Source: Rhizobium sp. JAB6 (GTDB lineage Bacteria; Pseudomonadota; Alphaproteobacteria; Rhizobiales; Rhizobiaceae). Taken from it: a stretch of DNA of 64,000 bases. The notes under the pieces were generated by a model. That model searched no databases. It saw only the letters and a list, made by a program, of their open reading frames with translations, and was not told where the DNA came from. The translations under genes and the position numbers were made by a program. The stretch lies in NCBI RefSeq assembly GCF_003024605.1, contig NZ_PYJQ01000007.1, forward strand, positions 62,001-126,000, read 5' to 3'. How positions within the stretch are numbered: the first letter of the stretch is position 1; the number at the start of each line of letters is the position of its first letter. Shown piece by piece: positions 32,120 to 42,230 of the stretch.

Positions 32120-33565
32120 ATGGCTGAGAATTACGACGTCATTATCATCGGCTCCGGTCCCGGCGGTTATGTCGCCGCCGTGCGCGCCGGCCAGCTTGGC
32201 CTGAAGACCGCAATCGTCGAGCGCGAGCACCTGGGCGGCATCTGCCTCAACTGGGGTTGCATTCCAACCAAGGCGCTGCTCCGTTCGGCCGAAATTCTCG
32301 ATCATTCCAATCACCTCAAGGACTACGGCCTCGTTCTCGAAGGAAAGGTCAGCGCGGATGTAAAGGCGGTTGTCGCCCGCTCGCGCGGCGTCTCCGCTCG
32401 TCTGAACGCCGGCGTCGGCTTCCTCATGAAGAAGAACAAGGTCGATGTGATCTGGGGCGAAGCCAAGATCACCAAGCCCGGCGAGATCGTCGTCGGCAAG
32501 TCGACCAAGCCGGTCGTCGAGCCGCAGCACCCGGTGCCGAAGAACGTCAAGGGCGAGGGCACCTATACCGCCAAGCACATCATCATCGCGACCGGCGCCC
32601 GTCCACGCGCGCTGCCGGGCATCGAGCCGGACGGCAAGCTGATCTGGACCTATTTCGAGGCCCTGAAGCCGGATTTCCTGCCGAAATCGCTGCTCGTCAT
32701 GGGCTCGGGCGCGATCGGTATCGAATTCGCGAGCTTCTATCGCTCGATGGGCGTTGACGTCACCGTGGTTGAAATCATGCCGACCATCATGCCGGTCGAG
32801 GATGCGGAAATCTCGGGCATCGCCCGCAAACAGCTCGAAAAGCGCGGCCTGAAGATCTTCACCAAGGCGAAGGTCACGAAGGTCGACAAGGCTGCCAACA
32901 GCATCACCGCTCACGTCGAAACCGAAGACGGCAAGATTCAGCAGATCACGGCCGATCGCATGATCTCGGCCGTCGGCGTTCAGGGCAACATCGAGAACCT
33001 CGGCCTCGAGGCGCTCGGCGTTAAGACCGACCGCGGCTGTGTCGTTATCGACGGCTATGGCAAGACCAATGTTCCCGGCATCTACGCGATCGGCGATGTT
33101 GCCGGGCCGCCGATGCTGGCGCATAAGGCCGAGCACGAAGGCGTCGTCTGCGTCGAAAAGATCGCCGGCCTGCCGAACGTTCATCCGACCGACAAGAGCA
33201 AGGTTCCGGGCTGCACCTATTGCCAGCCGCAGGTCGCCTCCGTCGGCCTGACGGAAGCCAAGGCCAAGGAACTCGGCCGCGACATCCGCGTCGGCCGCTT
33301 CTCCTTCGCTGCCAACGGCAAGGCGATCGCGCTCGGCGAGGACCAGGGTCTCTGCAAGGTCATATTCGACAAGAAGACCGGCGAACTCCTTGGCGCCCAT
33401 ATGGTCGGCGCGGAAGTGACCGAACTCATCCAGGGCTTCGTCGTCGCCATGAATCTGGAGACGACGGAAGAAGAACTGATGCACACGATCTTCCCGCATC
33501 CGACCGTCTCGGAAACGATGAAGGAAGCCGTGCTCGACGCCTATGGCCGGGTGCTGAACGCTTGA
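32120..33565 (+). CDS. lpdA: Dihydrolipoyl dehydrogenase (E3)
   Basis: 481 residues of the class I pyridine nucleotide-disulfide reductases. The FAD site is IIIGSGPGGYVAAVRAGQLG, the redox pair is Cys42/Cys47 in GGICLNWGCIPTK, the NAD site is VMGSGAIGIEFASFYRSMG, and the C-terminal HPTVSETM holds the His-Glu pair. An inserted stretch around residues 130-148 is common in this E3 type. It reoxidises lipoyl groups of the pyruvate dehydrogenase complex. Confidence 0.97.
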   Translation: MAENYDVIIIGSGPGGYVAAVRAGQLGLKTAIVEREHLGGICLNWGCIPTKALLRSAEILDHSNHLKDYGLVLEGKVSADVKAVVARSRGVSARLNAGVGFLMKKNKVDVIWGEAKITKPGEIVVGKSTKPVVEPQHPVPKNVKGEGTYTAKHIIIATGARPRALPGIEPDGKLIWTYFEALKPDFLPKSLLVMGSGAIGIEFASFYRSMGVDVTVVEIMPTIMPVEDAEISGIARKQLEKRGLKIFTKAKVTKVDKAANSITAHVETEDGKIQQITADRMISAVGVQGNIENLGLEALGVKTDRGCVVIDGYGKTNVPGIYAIGDVAGPPMLAHKAEHEGVVCVEKIAGLPNVHPTDKSKVPGCTYCQPQVASVGLTEAKAKELGRDIRVGRFSFAANGKAIALGEDQGLCKVIFDKKTGELLGAHMVGAEVTELIQGFVVAMNLETTEEELMHTIFPHPTVSETMKEAVLDAYGRVLNA

Positions 33566-33620
33566 TAATTTCCTGCCATGCCCTTTATCCGAAGGGTGGA
33601 AAACAGGAAGGGAAATCAAC

Positions 33621-33875
33621 ATGTCTATGGCAGCGCAAGGTTGGGTCGTCTTTCTTCTCATCGGTCTGGTCGCGGGGTTCCTCGCGAGCCTTATCGTTGG
33701 CGGAGGCGGGCTCATCAGTTGCCTGGTGAGCGGCGTGATCGGCGCTTTTGTGGGCGGTTTCCTGTTCCATTATTTCGGGATATCGCTCGGCATTGAAAAT
33801 GCGCTTGTCGTGGAGATCATTCATGCCACGGTCGGCGCCATCATCGTGGTGTTATTGGCGAGATTGATCGCCTAG
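33621..33875 (+). CDS. GlsB/YeaQ/YmgE-type small membrane protein (1)
   Basis: 84 residues with three hydrophobic segments: WVVFLLIGLVAGFLASLIVG, CLVSGVIGAFVGGFLFHYFG and IIHATVGAIIVVLLARLIA. The Gly-zipper pattern is that of transglycosylase-associated (YeaQ/GlsB) proteins, often linked to stress, with unknown biochemical function. AAGGGAAA precedes the ATG. It follows lpdA and is followed by a second member. Confidence 0.85.
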   Translation: MSMAAQGWVVFLLIGLVAGFLASLIVGGGGLISCLVSGVIGAFVGGFLFHYFGISLGIENALVVEIIHATVGAIIVVLLARLIA

Positions 33876-33909
33876 AGCATGTTGGCAACAGACCTGGAAC
33901 GAGGGTTTG

Positions 33910-34158
33910 ATGGAAAGCGTAGGTTGGCTGGGTTTGATCATCATCGGCGGTCTTGCGGGCTGGCTCGCGGGCAAGCTGATGGACGCGCGCTATGGTGTCA
34001 TCCTGAACATCATCCTCGGTATCGCCGGCTCGGTCGTGGCTGCGGCGCTGATGGTGGCTCTGCATGTCGGCGTACCAGGCGGCCGACTGGGCTTTTTCAT
34101 CACCGGTTTCATCGGTGCATGCATTCTGATATTCCTCGCCAAAGTCGCTCGGCGATGA
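33910..34158 (+). CDS. GlsB/YeaQ/YmgE-type small membrane protein (2)
   Basis: 82 residues starting MESVGWLGLIIIGGLAGWLA. Three membrane segments are seen, and the YGVILNIILGIAGSVVAAAL and ITGFIGACILIFLAKVARR blocks are classic for the family. I choose ATG 33910 over TTG 33907; both have GAGG close upstream. It resembles the third copy at 56757-57014 more than its neighbour. Confidence 0.87.
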   Translation: MESVGWLGLIIIGGLAGWLAGKLMDARYGVILNIILGIAGSVVAAALMVALHVGVPGGRLGFFITGFIGACILIFLAKVARR

Positions 34159-34194
34159 AGGGCCGCATTTCAAGCGGCGGAAAGTAGACGTTTC

Positions 34195-35166
34195 ATGGTC
34201 ACCATTCTCGACACGATCAACCCCGAAGCCAAGCGCGTGCGCCACCCTGAGAAGGCGCATCGGCCGGATACGGAAGTCCTGCGCAAGCCGGACTGGATCC
34301 GTGTGAAGGCGCCGACATCGAAAGGTTATGCCGAGACCCGCTCGATCGTGAAGGAGCACAAGCTCGTCACGGTCTGCGAAGAGGCCGGGTGCCCGAATAT
34401 CGGCGAGTGCTGGGACAAGAAGCACGCCACCTTCATGATCATGGGCGAAATCTGCACGCGCGCCTGCGCCTTCTGCAACGTCGCGACTGGCAAACCGAAT
34501 GCGCTTGATATTGCCGAGCCGGAAAACGTCGCCAAGGCCGTCAAGCAGATGGGCCTCAGCCATGTCGTCATCACCTCGGTCGACCGCGACGACCTGGAAG
34601 ACGGCGGCGCCGAGCATTTCGAGAAAGTCATCTGGGCGATCCGCGCCGCTTCGCCGGCCACCACGATCGAGATCCTGACGCCGGACTTCCTGAAGAAGCC
34701 GGGCGCTCTGGAGCGCGTCGTTGCCGCCAAGCCCGACGTCTTCAACCACAATTTGGAAACCGTCCCCGGCAACTATCTGACGGTTCGCCCCGGTGCCCGT
34801 TACTTCCACTCCGTCCGTCTGCTGCAGCGGGTCAAGGAACTGGACCCGACTATGTTTACCAAATCGGGCATCATGGTGGGCCTTGGCGAAGAGCGCAACG
34901 AAGTGCTTCAGTTGATGGACGACCTGCGCACAGCGGATGTCGACTTCCTGACCATCGGCCAGTATCTGCAGCCGACGCGCAAGCATCATCAGGTCATGAG
35001 CTTCGTCACACCGGAAGAGTTCAAGTCCTATGAGACCGTCGCCTATAGCAAGGGCTTCCTCATGGTGTCGTCGAGCCCGCTGACCCGCTCCTCACATCAT
35101 GCGGGCGACGATTTCGAGCGGTTGCGGGCCGCGCGGGCCAAGAAGCTGCTGCTCGCTGCCGAGTAA
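34195..35166 (+). CDS. lipA: Lipoyl synthase
   Basis: 323 residues, a radical SAM enzyme. The auxiliary cluster ligands are C61, C66 and C72 ([14 protein letters not shown]), the SAM cluster ligands C87, C91 and C94 (CTRACAFC), and the C-terminal [10 protein letters not shown] supplies the conserved RSS. It inserts two sulfur atoms into octanoyl-lipoyl domains, such as those of PdhB and PdhC encoded just upstream. A terminator follows at 35200. Confidence 0.97.
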   Translation: MVTILDTINPEAKRVRHPEKAHRPDTEVLRKPDWIRVKAPTSKGYAETRSIVKEHKLVTVCEEAGCPNIGECWDKKHATFMIMGEICTRACAFCNVATGKPNALDIAEPENVAKAVKQMGLSHVVITSVDRDDLEDGGAEHFEKVIWAIRAASPATTIEILTPDFLKKPGALERVVAAKPDVFNHNLETVPGNYLTVRPGARYFHSVRLLQRVKELDPTMFTKSGIMVGLGEERNEVLQLMDDLRTADVDFLTIGQYLQPTRKHHQVMSFVTPEEFKSYETVAYSKGFLMVSSSPLTRSSHHAGDDFERLRAARAKKLLLAAE

Positions 35167-35199
35167 ACCCAGCCCGGATATATTTTTGCCATTCGGATG

Positions 35200-35225
35200 A
35201 ATCGCGGCGATTACGCCGCGATTTT
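35200..35225 (+). terminator. Rho-independent terminator after lipA
   Basis: AATCGCGGCG (35200-35209) pairs perfectly with CGCCGCGATT (35214-35223) around ATTA, with a short T-run. Confidence 0.75.
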
Positions 35226-35324
35226 CGCTCGCGTGGTCATGTTTTTGTCATTGAGGCGGCTTAGGGAACACGCAGCCGTTTGTTACCGGTTTCGGCGCTT
35301 TCGATTCGATCATGGAGCAGAACC

Positions 35325-35918
35325 GTGGAACAGATCGTCGCGCCGCAGGCGCTTACCCATGCCGTTGATATAAATCAGGCAGCTGCGCTTATCAAAAAGG
35401 CCAACCGCATCCTCGTCATGGGCTGCTCCGGCGCCGGAAAATCGACCCTGTCCCAGAAGATTGCCGCCCGTTTCGGTCTCGTCTATGTGTCGATCGATCG
35501 CGACGTTTTATGGCTGCCGGGTTGGGTCCAGCGCGAAAAGGCCGAACAGCGCGCCATCATCCTTGCTAAGGTGCAGGGCGAGCGATGGATCATGGACGGG
35601 ACCAACCCCTCGACATTCGACATCCGCCTGCCGCGCGCGGATTTGGTCATATGGGTGCGGATGCCCCGCCTGCTGTGCATCTGGGGAGCCGTCACTCGTT
35701 GGATCAAATGGATGGGCCGCACGCGTCCGGACATGGCGCCCGGCTGCATCGAGAAAGTCGACTGGGAGTTCCTGCGCTTCATCTGGACGTTTGAGGAAAA
35801 ATTCACGCCCAAGGTTCTTGCCGGCCTTGCCGAACATGGTCCCGATGTCCCTTTTTTACAGCTGAAATCCCGCGGCGAAATGCGTCAACTCCTTGATCTT
35901 CTCGGTCGGCCTGCTTAA
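35325..35918 (+). CDS. P-loop kinase-like AAA family ATPase (adenylate-kinase-related, FlaR-like)
   Basis: 197 residues. Walker A is GCSGAGKST in RILVMGCSGAGKSTLSQKIA, followed by IDRDVLWLPGW and RWIMDGTNPSTFDIRLPRAD. This order is typical of small kinase-like proteins annotated as FlaR or DNA topology modulation proteins; their substrate is unknown. I choose GTG 35325, which has GGAG seven bases upstream. The frame extends to TTG 35280 without conserved sequence. It lies nine bases before the RatA-like gene. Confidence 0.82.
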   Translation: MEQIVAPQALTHAVDINQAAALIKKANRILVMGCSGAGKSTLSQKIAARFGLVYVSIDRDVLWLPGWVQREKAEQRAIILAKVQGERWIMDGTNPSTFDIRLPRADLVIWVRMPRLLCIWGAVTRWIKWMGRTRPDMAPGCIEKVDWEFLRFIWTFEEKFTPKVLAGLAEHGPDVPFLQLKSRGEMRQLLDLLGRPA

Positions 35919-35927
35919 TTGCGGCTC

Positions 35928-36374
35928 ATGCCTCAGTTCGAAACTCATCGCCCCGTTCCGCATTCGCCCGACCAGATGTTCGACCTCGTCGCCGATGTGG
36001 AGCGCTATCCGGAATTTCTGCCGCTTTGCAACGCGCTCACGGTCCGTAGCCGCAAGGAGCGGGACGGCAAGACCTTGCTCGTTGCCGATATGACGGTTGG
36101 CTATAAGGCCATCCGCGAGACCTTCACCACACAGGTGCTGCTGAACAAGGCGGAGCGTGCGATTGACGTGAAATATATCGACGGGCCGTTCAAGTATCTC
36201 GACAATCGCTGGCGCTTTCAGCCGGCGGAGAATGGCGGCAGCGTCATCGATTTCTTCATCGACTACGAATTCAAGAGCCGCATCCTCGGTGCCCTGATGG
36301 GATCGATGTTCGACCGGGCCTTTCGCATGTTCACGGATGCCTTCGAGACGCGCGCGAACAAAATCTATGCTTGA
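35928..36374 (+). CDS. RatA/COQ10-type START-domain protein
   Basis: 148 residues of the SRPBCC fold. MPQFETHRPVPHSPDQMFDL, VADVERYPEFLPLC and GPFKYLDNRWRF are characteristic of the COQ10/RatA group. In mitochondria COQ10 binds ubiquinone; E. coli RatA was described as a ribosome-association toxin. I favour a quinone-related role here, since no antitoxin partner is encoded nearby. ATG 35928 is chosen over TTG 35919. It is convergent with the CinA gene, only 12 bases away. Confidence 0.85.
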   Translation: MPQFETHRPVPHSPDQMFDLVADVERYPEFLPLCNALTVRSRKERDGKTLLVADMTVGYKAIRETFTTQVLLNKAERAIDVKYIDGPFKYLDNRWRFQPAENGGSVIDFFIDYEFKSRILGALMGSMFDRAFRMFTDAFETRANKIYA

Positions 36375-36386
36375 AGCCGCGTCCGG

Positions 36387-36884
36387 TCACTGGGCGACCG
36401 TGACAAGCATCTCCAACGCCGTCTGTAACGTGGCGAGCCGAACCTTGTCGCGGCCGATGTCGCCATAGCGCATTTCATGATGGATGATCCCACCGCTTCG
36501 CCCCTTGGCGGCGAGGTGGACGAGCCCGACCGGCTTTTCGGCGGAGCCGCCGCCAGGGCCGGCAATACCGGTCACCGCCACGGCAAAATCGGCCCGGGAG
36601 CGGAAGAGGGCGCCATGCACCATCTGCAGCGCCGTTTCCTTCGATACCGCGCCGAATTGCGCCAGCGTCTGCTCCTGAACGCCGAGCATCTCCATCTTGG
36701 CGGTATTGGTATAGGTGACGAAGCCTCGGTCGACCACGGCGGATGAACCGGGGATTTCCGTCAGCGCGCCGGCGATCAGCCCGCCCGTGCAGGATTCGGC
36801 CGTCGCGACCATCAAGCCCCTGGCTGTGAAGTCGGTAACGATCTTCTGAGCGAGCGCAATAATCTCATCGGGAAAATGCATCAT
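36387..36884 (-). CDS. CinA-family nicotinamide-nucleotide amidohydrolase (PncC type)
   Basis: 165 residues, the stand-alone C-terminal CinA domain. [20 protein letters not shown] holds the catalytic Ser, and [20 protein letters not shown] the conserved glycine-rich loop. PncC deamidates NMN to nicotinate mononucleotide in NAD recycling. It overlaps ispDF by four bases and is probably translated from the same message. Confidence 0.92.
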   Translation of the reverse strand: MMHFPDEIIALAQKIVTDFTARGLMVATAESCTGGLIAGALTEIPGSSAVVDRGFVTYTNTAKMEMLGVQEQTLAQFGAVSKETALQMVHGALFRSRADFAVAVTGIAGPGGGSAEKPVGLVHLAAKGRSGGIIHHEMRYGDIGRDKVRLATLQTALEMLVTVAQ

Positions 36885-38101
36885 GCCTTGCCTCCGCGAA
36901 AGACGACGGTCGCCGTCGCGATGGCCGCGATACCTTCGCGGCGGCCGACGAAGCCGATCTTTTCGTTCGTCGTCGCCTTGACCGAGCAGCGATCGATGCT
37001 GATGGCGAGAAACTCTGACAGCTTAGCGCGCATGGCGTCGCGATGCGGTCCGACCTTCGGCGCTTCCGCAATCAGCGAGACATCCGCATTCATGATGGTG
37101 CCGCCGCGCTCGCGCACGATTCTTGCCGCATGCTCGATGAAGATGCGCGACGGCGCGCCCTTCCATTGTGGATCGGAGGGTGGAAAATGATCGCCGATAT
37201 CCCCGGCGCCGCAGGTGGCGAGCAGCGCGTCCGTCAGGGCATGCAGGGCGACATCGGCATCCGAGTGCCCCTTCAGCTTCTGGTTGTGCGGAATGAACAC
37301 GCCGCAGAGCGTCACGCCATCGCCCGGCTCCAGCTGATGCACGTCATAGCCGTTGCCGGTGCGCACGTCGGGCAGCAGCGCGGCACCGAGCTTTTCATCG
37401 GCCATGGCAATATCCCTCTTGATCGTCAGCTTCACATTGTCGGCGCTGCCGTTCACCAACGTCACTGGCAGGTTGCACCATTCCGCGATCGCGGCGTCGT
37501 CGGTGAAATCGCTTCTGCCGTTGGCTTCGGCCTTCTCATGCGCGGCGAGAATATCGGCGAAGCGGAAGGATTGCGGCGTCTGTGCAGCGTGAAGCCCGGC
37601 GCGGGGAACGGTATCGATGACGAGCCCATCCGCATTGCCGCGCTTCAGCGTGTCTGTCACAGGCATGGCCGGCAAAACCGCCGGCGCGCCACCAGCAAGC
37701 GCTGCGGCCACTCGGTCGAGCAGATCGTGATCGAAGAACGGGCGCACGGCATCGTGGATCATCACATGGGTCACGCCGCAATCTTTCAACGCGCGTAGCC
37801 CGGCAAGCACGGATTGCTGACGGGTCGTCCCACCCAAGGCGATTGTGATCTCAGGCCGGCCTGGAACCTGCTCCAGCGCGGCTCGAAGCAGCTTTTCATC
37901 GTCGGGATGGATGACGACGACGATCTTCGATGCCTGCGGCCATGTCACGAATTTTTCAAGCGTATGCGCAATAACCGCTCTGCCGCCGATCGGGCGATAT
38001 TGTTTGGGGCCTTCTTCGGGAGAGCCCGCCCGTTCGCCGCGCCCGGCGGCAACGATGACGATTCCCACCGACAGCGGTTGCTTTGAATGCATTTGCGTCA
38101 T
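36881..38101 (-). CDS. ispDF: Bifunctional IspD/IspF enzyme of the MEP isoprenoid pathway
   Basis: 406 residues from ATG 38101. IspD part: [15 protein letters not shown] (nucleotide loop), [19 protein letters not shown] and [16 protein letters not shown]. IspF part from about residue 245: [20 protein letters not shown], with Asp and His zinc ligands, then [18 protein letters not shown]. It makes CDP-methylerythritol and later the cyclic 2,4-diphosphate. The fusion is common in alphaproteobacteria. The frame continues to 38176, but only the MTQMHSKQP start fits the family. Divergent from dusB. Confidence 0.95.
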   Translation of the reverse strand: MTQMHSKQPLSVGIVIVAAGRGERAGSPEEGPKQYRPIGGRAVIAHTLEKFVTWPQASKIVVVIHPDDEKLLRAALEQVPGRPEITIALGGTTRQQSVLAGLRALKDCGVTHVMIHDAVRPFFDHDLLDRVAAALAGGAPAVLPAMPVTDTLKRGNADGLVIDTVPRAGLHAAQTPQSFRFADILAAHEKAEANGRSDFTDDAAIAEWCNLPVTLVNGSADNVKLTIKRDIAMADEKLGAALLPDVRTGNGYDVHQLEPGDGVTLCGVFIPHNQKLKGHSDADVALHALTDALLATCGAGDIGDHFPPSDPQWKGAPSRIFIEHAARIVRERGGTIMNADVSLIAEAPKVGPHRDAMRAKLSEFLAISIDRCSVKATTNEKIGFVGRREGIAAIATATVVFRGGKA

Positions 38102-38320
38102 AAACCCCCGAAGGATGAAAGGCTTGGTTTCCGGCATGGCTTTGAAAGCGTGAAACTTTCCTTGGTGCAAGCACATGCTAAATAGATCGCCAAATGCGAT
38201 CGTGCTTCAGCAGGGTCTATCGCCTTGGCCGAGTATTTTCCAGCATTTGCCAAAAAATATCGGCATTCTTCGAAACCCCTTGGCAAACTTTTAAAGCGTG
38301 TCTAAAAATAGTGCAGACGT

Positions 38321-39349
38321 ATGGTGTGCCCGAAAGATAATCATTTGCTGTCTTCCAAGCTTGCAACCTCATTTTCAATCGGTTCCGTATCCATCCGGAA
38401 TCGTGTGATCCTGGCACCGATGTCGGGCGTGACCGATTTGCCTTTCCGGCAGCTCGCTTTGCGCTACGGCGCCGGTCTGGTCGTTACGGAGATGGTCGCA
38501 AGCCGCGAGCTCGTGCAGGACACGGCCGAATCCTGGGCTCGTTTGAAGAGCGCTGGCTTGAAGCCGCATATGGTGCAGCTTGCCGGCCGCGAGGCGCATT
38601 GGATGGCCGAGGCCGCAAAGATCGCCGCGGACAACGGCGCAGATATCATCGATATCAATATGGGCTGCCCCGCCAAGAAGGTGATCGGCGGCTATTCCGG
38701 TTCCGCGCTGATGCGCGATCCGGACCATGCGCTGACATTGATCGAAGCGACGGTCCGCGCCGTGACTATTCCCGTGACGCTGAAGATGCGGTTGGGTTGG
38801 GACGAGAATTCAATCAACGCGCCTCATATCGCGCGCCGCGCCGAAGAGGCCGGCATCCAGCTCGTCACCATCCACGGCCGCACGCGCACGCAGTTCTATG
38901 AGGGCAGGGCGGATTGGGATGCCATCCGCGGCGTGCGCGATGAGATCTCCATTCCGCTTGTTGCCAATGGCGATGTCGAAACTGGAGAGGACGCGCAGGA
39001 AATCCTGCGGCGCTCGGGTGCTGACGCGGTGATGATCGGCCGGGGCTGTCAGGGCCGTCCATGGCATGCGGGCGTGCTGGCAGGACATCGCGAGCCCAGC
39101 AGTCAGGAGATCGTCGAGATCGCTCTCGAACACTATCGGATGATGCTGGAATTCTATGGCGAAGCGGTGGGCATTCGCCATGCCCGCAAGCATCTCGCCT
39201 CGTATCTCGATCGCTACGCGCCGGCGACGACAGGTGCCGACAAGGCAAAAATCATGACGTCGAAGGACAGCGGCGAGGTGGCGGCATCCTTCCATGCCGC
39301 GCTGCAGGCAGGCGCCGATCTCGCTCAATGCGTCCAGGAGGCTGCATGA
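38321..39349 (+). CDS. dusB: tRNA-dihydrouridine synthase DusB (NifR3)
   Basis: 342 residues, an FMN TIM barrel. [20 protein letters not shown] is the signature, NMGCPAKKV holds the catalytic Cys116, and [14 protein letters not shown] and [11 protein letters not shown] bind FMN. It reduces uridines in the tRNA D-loop. It overlaps ntrB by ATGA, the classical nifR3-ntrB-ntrC arrangement. The N-terminal ten residues may be over-called; TTG 38345 is an alternative start. Confidence 0.95.
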   Translation: MVCPKDNHLLSSKLATSFSIGSVSIRNRVILAPMSGVTDLPFRQLALRYGAGLVVTEMVASRELVQDTAESWARLKSAGLKPHMVQLAGREAHWMAEAAKIAADNGADIIDINMGCPAKKVIGGYSGSALMRDPDHALTLIEATVRAVTIPVTLKMRLGWDENSINAPHIARRAEEAGIQLVTIHGRTRTQFYEGRADWDAIRGVRDEISIPLVANGDVETGEDAQEILRRSGADAVMIGRGCQGRPWHAGVLAGHREPSSQEIVEIALEHYRMMLEFYGEAVGIRHARKHLASYLDRYAPATTGADKAKIMTSKDSGEVAASFHAALQAGADLAQCVQEAA

Positions 39350-40503
39350 CTTCGAAATCCAGCTCCGGCGCCGGCGACACCTCAGCCAACTCCGTTGCCA
39401 TGGCCGTCCTCAACGCGATCCAGAATCCCGTGGTCATGGTCGATGAGGCGGGCTTGATCGCCTTCGCCAACTGGGAGGCGGAAGCTTTCTTCGGCGCCAG
39501 CGCATCGCATCTGTCGCGCTATAGGATTTCGAGCTTCATTCCTTTCGGCAGCCCCTTGCTGGCGCTAATCGACCAAGTGCGCGAGCGCCGCGCACCGGTG
39601 AACGAATACCGTGTCGATCTGAGCTCGCCGCGCCTCGGACAGGACAAGCTAGTGGACATTTATGTCGCGCCGGTTTCCAGCGACCCCGGCTCCGTGGTGG
39701 TGGTGTTCCAGGAGCGCTCCATGGCCGACAAGATCGACCGGCAGCTGACACATCGCGCCGCCGCCCGCTCGGTCACCGGCCTTGCCTCCATGCTGGCGCA
39801 TGAGATCAAGAACCCGCTTTCGGGCATCCGAGGGGCCGCGCAACTGCTCGAACAATCGGTCGAGGACGACGACCGCGCGCTGACGCGCCTGATCTGCGAC
39901 GAGACCGATCGCATCGTTTCGCTGGTCGACCGCATGGAGGTTTTCTCCGACGAGCGGCCCGTCGATCGCGTCCCTGTCAACATCCATTCCGTGCTCGATC
40001 ATGTGAAGGCCGTTGCCAAGGCCGGCTTTGCCCGAAACATCAAGATTTCGGAGAATTACGACCCGTCGCTGCCCGCAGTCTTCGCCAATCGGGACCAGCT
40101 CGTACAGGTGTTCCTCAATCTGGTGAAGAATGCTGCCGAAGCGGTCGGCGACCGTCCGGATGGCGAGATCATGCTGACGACGGCCTATCGTCCCGGTATC
40201 CGGCTTTCGGTTGCCGGCACGCGGGAAAAGATCTCTCTGCCGCTGGAATTCTGCGTCATCGATAACGGCCCGGGCGTGCCGGCCGATCTCGTGCCGCATC
40301 TCTTCGATCCGTTCATCACCACCAAGATGAACGGAACCGGCCTTGGCCTCGCGCTGGTCGCCAAGATCATCGGCGACCACGGCGGCATCGTCGAATGCGA
40401 CAGCCAGAACCATCGCACCACATTCCGTGTTTTGATGCCTGCCTCCAAGGGCATCACCTCAGAAGATGCCCCACTTCCGAACTCTACAGGGACTACTCGA
40501 TGA
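39346..40503 (+). CDS. ntrB: Nitrogen regulation sensor kinase NtrB
   Basis: 385 residues. A PAS domain occupies about 17-125 ([20 protein letters not shown]). The HisKA domain has the phosphorylated His152 in [13 protein letters not shown], and the ATPase domain has [11 protein letters not shown] and [16 protein letters not shown]. No membrane segment is present. It phosphorylates NtrC under nitrogen limitation and is controlled by PII. The open frame begins at 39061, but ATG 39346 overlaps dusB and matches the family start. Confidence 0.96.
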   Translation: MTSKSSSGAGDTSANSVAMAVLNAIQNPVVMVDEAGLIAFANWEAEAFFGASASHLSRYRISSFIPFGSPLLALIDQVRERRAPVNEYRVDLSSPRLGQDKLVDIYVAPVSSDPGSVVVVFQERSMADKIDRQLTHRAAARSVTGLASMLAHEIKNPLSGIRGAAQLLEQSVEDDDRALTRLICDETDRIVSLVDRMEVFSDERPVDRVPVNIHSVLDHVKAVAKAGFARNIKISENYDPSLPAVFANRDQLVQVFLNLVKNAAEAVGDRPDGEIMLTTAYRPGIRLSVAGTREKISLPLEFCVIDNGPGVPADLVPHLFDPFITTKMNGTGLGLALVAKIIGDHGGIVECDSQNHRTTFRVLMPASKGITSEDAPLPNSTGTTR

Positions 40504-41951
40504 CAGCCACGATCCTTGTCGCCGATGACGATGCGGCCATCCGCACCGTGCTCAACCAGGCTTTGAGCCGCGCGGGTTACGACGTACGCATCACGTCCAA
40601 CGCCGCCACGCTCTGGCGTTGGGTCTCGGCCGGCGAAGGCGACCTCGTTGTAACCGACGTCGTCATGCCCGATGAAAACGCATTCGATCTGCTGCCGCGC
40701 ATCAAGAAGGCGAGGCCGGATCTGCCTGTGCTGGTCATGAGCGCGCAGAATACCTTCATGACCGCCATCAAGGCATCGGAGAAGGGTGCCTACGACTATC
40801 TGCCGAAGCCTTTCGACCTGACCGAGCTGATCGCGATCGTCGGTCGAGCTCTGTCCGAACCGAAGCGCAGGCCGGCAAAGATCGAGGACGACGTGCAGGA
40901 CGGCATGCCTCTCGTCGGCCGCTCCGCCGCCATGCAGGAAATCTACCGCGTGCTCGCGCGCCTCATGCAGACCGATCTGACGCTGATGATCACCGGCGAA
41001 TCCGGTACCGGCAAGGAACTGGTCGCGCGCGCTCTGCATGATTACGGCAAGCGCCGCAACGGTCCGTTCGTGGCCATCAACATGGCGGCCATCCCGCGTG
41101 ACCTGATCGAATCCGAGCTGTTCGGCCACGAAAAGGGCGCCTTCACCGGTGCGCAAACCCGTTCGACGGGCCGTTTCGAACAGGCCGAAGGCGGCACGCT
41201 GTTTCTTGACGAAATCGGCGATATGCCGATGGATGCCCAGACGCGTCTGCTGCGCGTGCTGCAGCAGGGCGAATATACCACCGTCGGCGGCCGCACGCCG
41301 ATCCGCACCGATGTCCGCATCGTCGCCGCCACCAACAAGGATCTGAAGCAGGCCATCAATCAAGGTCTGTTCCGCGAGGATCTCTACTACCGCCTCAACG
41401 TCGTGCCGCTGCGGTTGCCGCCGCTGCGCGACCGCGCCGAGGACATCCCGGATCTGGTGCGTCATTTCATTCAGCAGGCTGAGAAGGAGGGGCTTGGTTC
41501 CAAGCGTTTCGATCAGGAAGCGCTCGAACTCATGAAGGCCTATCCCTGGCCCGGCAACGTCCGCGAGCTGGAAAATCTTATCCGCCGCCTGATGGCGCTT
41601 TATCCGCAGGACGTCATCACCAAGGAGATCATCGACGCGGAGCTGCGTGCCGACGTGCCCGACAGCCCGATCGAAAAAGGGCCGGTTCGCACCGGTTCCA
41701 TGACCATTGCGCAGGCGGTGGAAGAGAATATGCGGACCTATTTCGCCAGTTTCGGCGAGAATCTGCCGCCGCCGGGTCTCTATGACCGCGTGTTGACGGA
41801 GATGGAATATCCACTGATTCTCGCCGCTCTGACCGCTACGCGCGGCAATCAGATCAAGGCAGCCGATCTCTTGGGCCTCAACCGCAATACGCTGCGCAAA
41901 AAGATTAGAGAACTGGGTGTTTCGGTTTACAGAAGCTCCCGAACGGCTTGA
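40500..41951 (+). CDS. ntrC: Nitrogen regulation response regulator NtrC
   Basis: 483 residues. The receiver domain has Asp53 in [10 protein letters not shown], the AAA+ domain has Walker A GESGTGKE and the sigma-54 contact motif GAFTGA, and the C-terminal Fis helix-turn-helix is [20 protein letters not shown]. It activates sigma-54 promoters for nitrogen assimilation. The start overlaps the ntrB stop as ATGA. Confidence 0.97.
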   Translation: MTATILVADDDAAIRTVLNQALSRAGYDVRITSNAATLWRWVSAGEGDLVVTDVVMPDENAFDLLPRIKKARPDLPVLVMSAQNTFMTAIKASEKGAYDYLPKPFDLTELIAIVGRALSEPKRRPAKIEDDVQDGMPLVGRSAAMQEIYRVLARLMQTDLTLMITGESGTGKELVARALHDYGKRRNGPFVAINMAAIPRDLIESELFGHEKGAFTGAQTRSTGRFEQAEGGTLFLDEIGDMPMDAQTRLLRVLQQGEYTTVGGRTPIRTDVRIVAATNKDLKQAINQGLFREDLYYRLNVVPLRLPPLRDRAEDIPDLVRHFIQQAEKEGLGSKRFDQEALELMKAYPWPGNVRELENLIRRLMALYPQDVITKEIIDAELRADVPDSPIEKGPVRTGSMTIAQAVEENMRTYFASFGENLPPPGLYDRVLTEMEYPLILAALTATRGNQIKAADLLGLNRNTLRKKIRELGVSVYRSSRTA

Positions 41952-42230
41952 CAACGCGATCCGATGCGTTGCATTTTCGCCACAATGCGTTGCTTAAAGG
42001 TCACGCAGCAGATTCGTCGTTTTTGCGGTGGCGATTCATCTGACCGCTCTTGTCTGAACGAGAGTCCGTCTGATTTTTCAAAATGTTGCAGAGATGACGT
42101 GAAGTAAAGGTTTCGCTTCAGTGCGAAACCGAACGACAGTTCCCGCCTCTGCCAATCACTCGCATGGATGCCCGACAGTGGCCATGCGATGTTGATCAGG
42201 GCGCCGACCGTCGCTCGGGCGTGGAGATTG

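Noticed and set aside
31970..33715. 581-codon open frame antisense to lpdA
   Set aside because: Overlaps the certain lpdA gene and shows no domain; same GC-bias effect.
35928..36374. RatA-like protein as part of a toxin-antitoxin system
   Set aside because: No RatB-like partner is adjacent; neighbours are a P-loop kinase-like gene and a convergent CinA gene, so a quinone-binding COQ10 role is more likely.
36387..38101. CinA as a sign of a natural competence operon together with comEC
   Set aside because: The gene is the short PncC-type domain coupled to ispDF and far from comEC; nothing links them.
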